A DNA stretch of 40,652 nt from Argonema antarcticum A004/B2 (lineage in GTDB: Bacteria > Cyanobacteriota > Cyanobacteriia > Cyanobacteriales > Aerosakkonemataceae): assembly GCF_023333585.1 (NCBI RefSeq), contig NZ_JAIQZN010000068.1, positions 1 through 40,652 of the forward strand, in the 5' to 3' direction. Below are positions 40,501-40,652 of this stretch, in pieces. The notes below the pieces were generated by a model. The model ran no database searches. It saw nothing but the letters and a program-made list of their open reading frames with translations, and was not told the DNA's origin. The position numbers and the translations under genes are program-made. The first letter of the stretch is position 1, and every line of letters begins with the position of its first letter.

Positions 40501-40652
40501 CTTCTAACATCACAGAGGAATGCCTCAGAACGGACTTGCGTCCAAGCTTTGGTCTTACTTCCCCTCCGTTAGCAGAAACGGCTGTTCCATCCGTCTGTAG
40601 TATTCTGATGCCTTCCGCTCTAATATTTGTGGCGGCATTACCATCACGGTCG
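40475..40652 (-). CDS. tnpB: TnpB (IS200/IS605 accessory protein) C-terminus, partial
   Basis: The last 58 codons of a tnpB gene running off the window end, translating to DRDGNAATNIRAEGIRIL, then TAVSANGGEVRPKLGRKS. DRDxNAAxNI is the third RuvC motif with its catalytic Asp, and NGGEVRP is the usual C-terminal segment. TnpB is an RNA-guided nuclease that cuts near the transposon-adjacent motif and helps retain the element. The guide (omega) RNA normally comes from the 3' end of this gene and the right end at 40461-40500. Whether the rest of the gene is intact cannot be seen. Confidence 0.85.
   Translation of the reverse strand, partial: DRDGNAATNIRAEGIRILQTDGTAVSANGGEVRPKLGRKSVLRHSSVMLEAHTIIASI

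Overview
The window comes from a cyanobacterium, most likely a filamentous non-heterocystous (Oscillatoriales-type) one. Supporting evidence: a minC-minD-minE cluster with cyanobacterial-style proteins, many HIP1 octamers (GCGATCGC), many heptameric short tandem repeats (TTTTGAC, CTTCCCT, CCCCTAG, CACTGAC, GGATTTT), very large kinase/ATPase/GAF/histidine-kinase fusions, DUF3134, PAP/fibrillin, a WGxxGxxG protein and a HetZ-like regulator. The genus is inference; the phylum is secure. No rRNA, tRNA or CRISPR array was recognised.

Layout. 1-2.4 kb: division-site genes minC, minD, minE on the minus strand. 2.5-5.2 kb: a solitary ribbon-helix-helix protein, then a two-gene DUF262 + HEPN-nuclease operon that looks like a mobile defence module (AT-rich, no HIP1 site, translationally coupled). 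5.4-9.5 kb: a DUF1537 sugar-acid kinase at the end of an operon with two tandem paralogous two-TM proteins, followed upstream by two more small two-TM proteins. 9.5-11.2 kb: repeat-rich stretch with a MITE-like element, a Fic-gene remnant, a RecB-like Fe-S nuclease and several hairpin repeats. 11.2-16.2 kb: PAP/fibrillin, DUF3134, mraY, an L,D-transpeptidase, a GT2 glycosyltransferase and a Uma2 nuclease, largely an envelope-synthesis block. 16.4-28.7 kb: signalling block with a NarL-type response regulator, a PAS histidine kinase tail-to-tail with it, a PHP phosphoesterase, an 1871-residue Ser/Thr kinase-ATPase-GAF-histidine kinase and the HetZ-like regulator. 29-31.5 kb: Sua5-type protein and larC. 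31.5-35.7 kb: divergent SGNH hydrolase and PhoD-like phosphatase that share the same four-copy N-terminal repeat module. 35.8-38.6 kb: lipoprotein, WGxxGxxG protein and a flippase-like membrane protein. 38.6-40.65 kb: an unrecognised AT-rich gene and the 3' end of a tnpB with its right-end hairpin.

Most unusual items: the DUF262/HEPN pair; a MITE-like family with 23-bp inverted termini whose two full copies differ by exactly one 10-bp internal unit, one of them starting on the last base of the larC stop codon; the shared repeat module on two divergent hydrolases without signal peptides; a simple-repeat hairpin insertion with flanking duplication inside the glycosyltransferase gene; and a heptamer array that has become coding sequence in the giant kinase.
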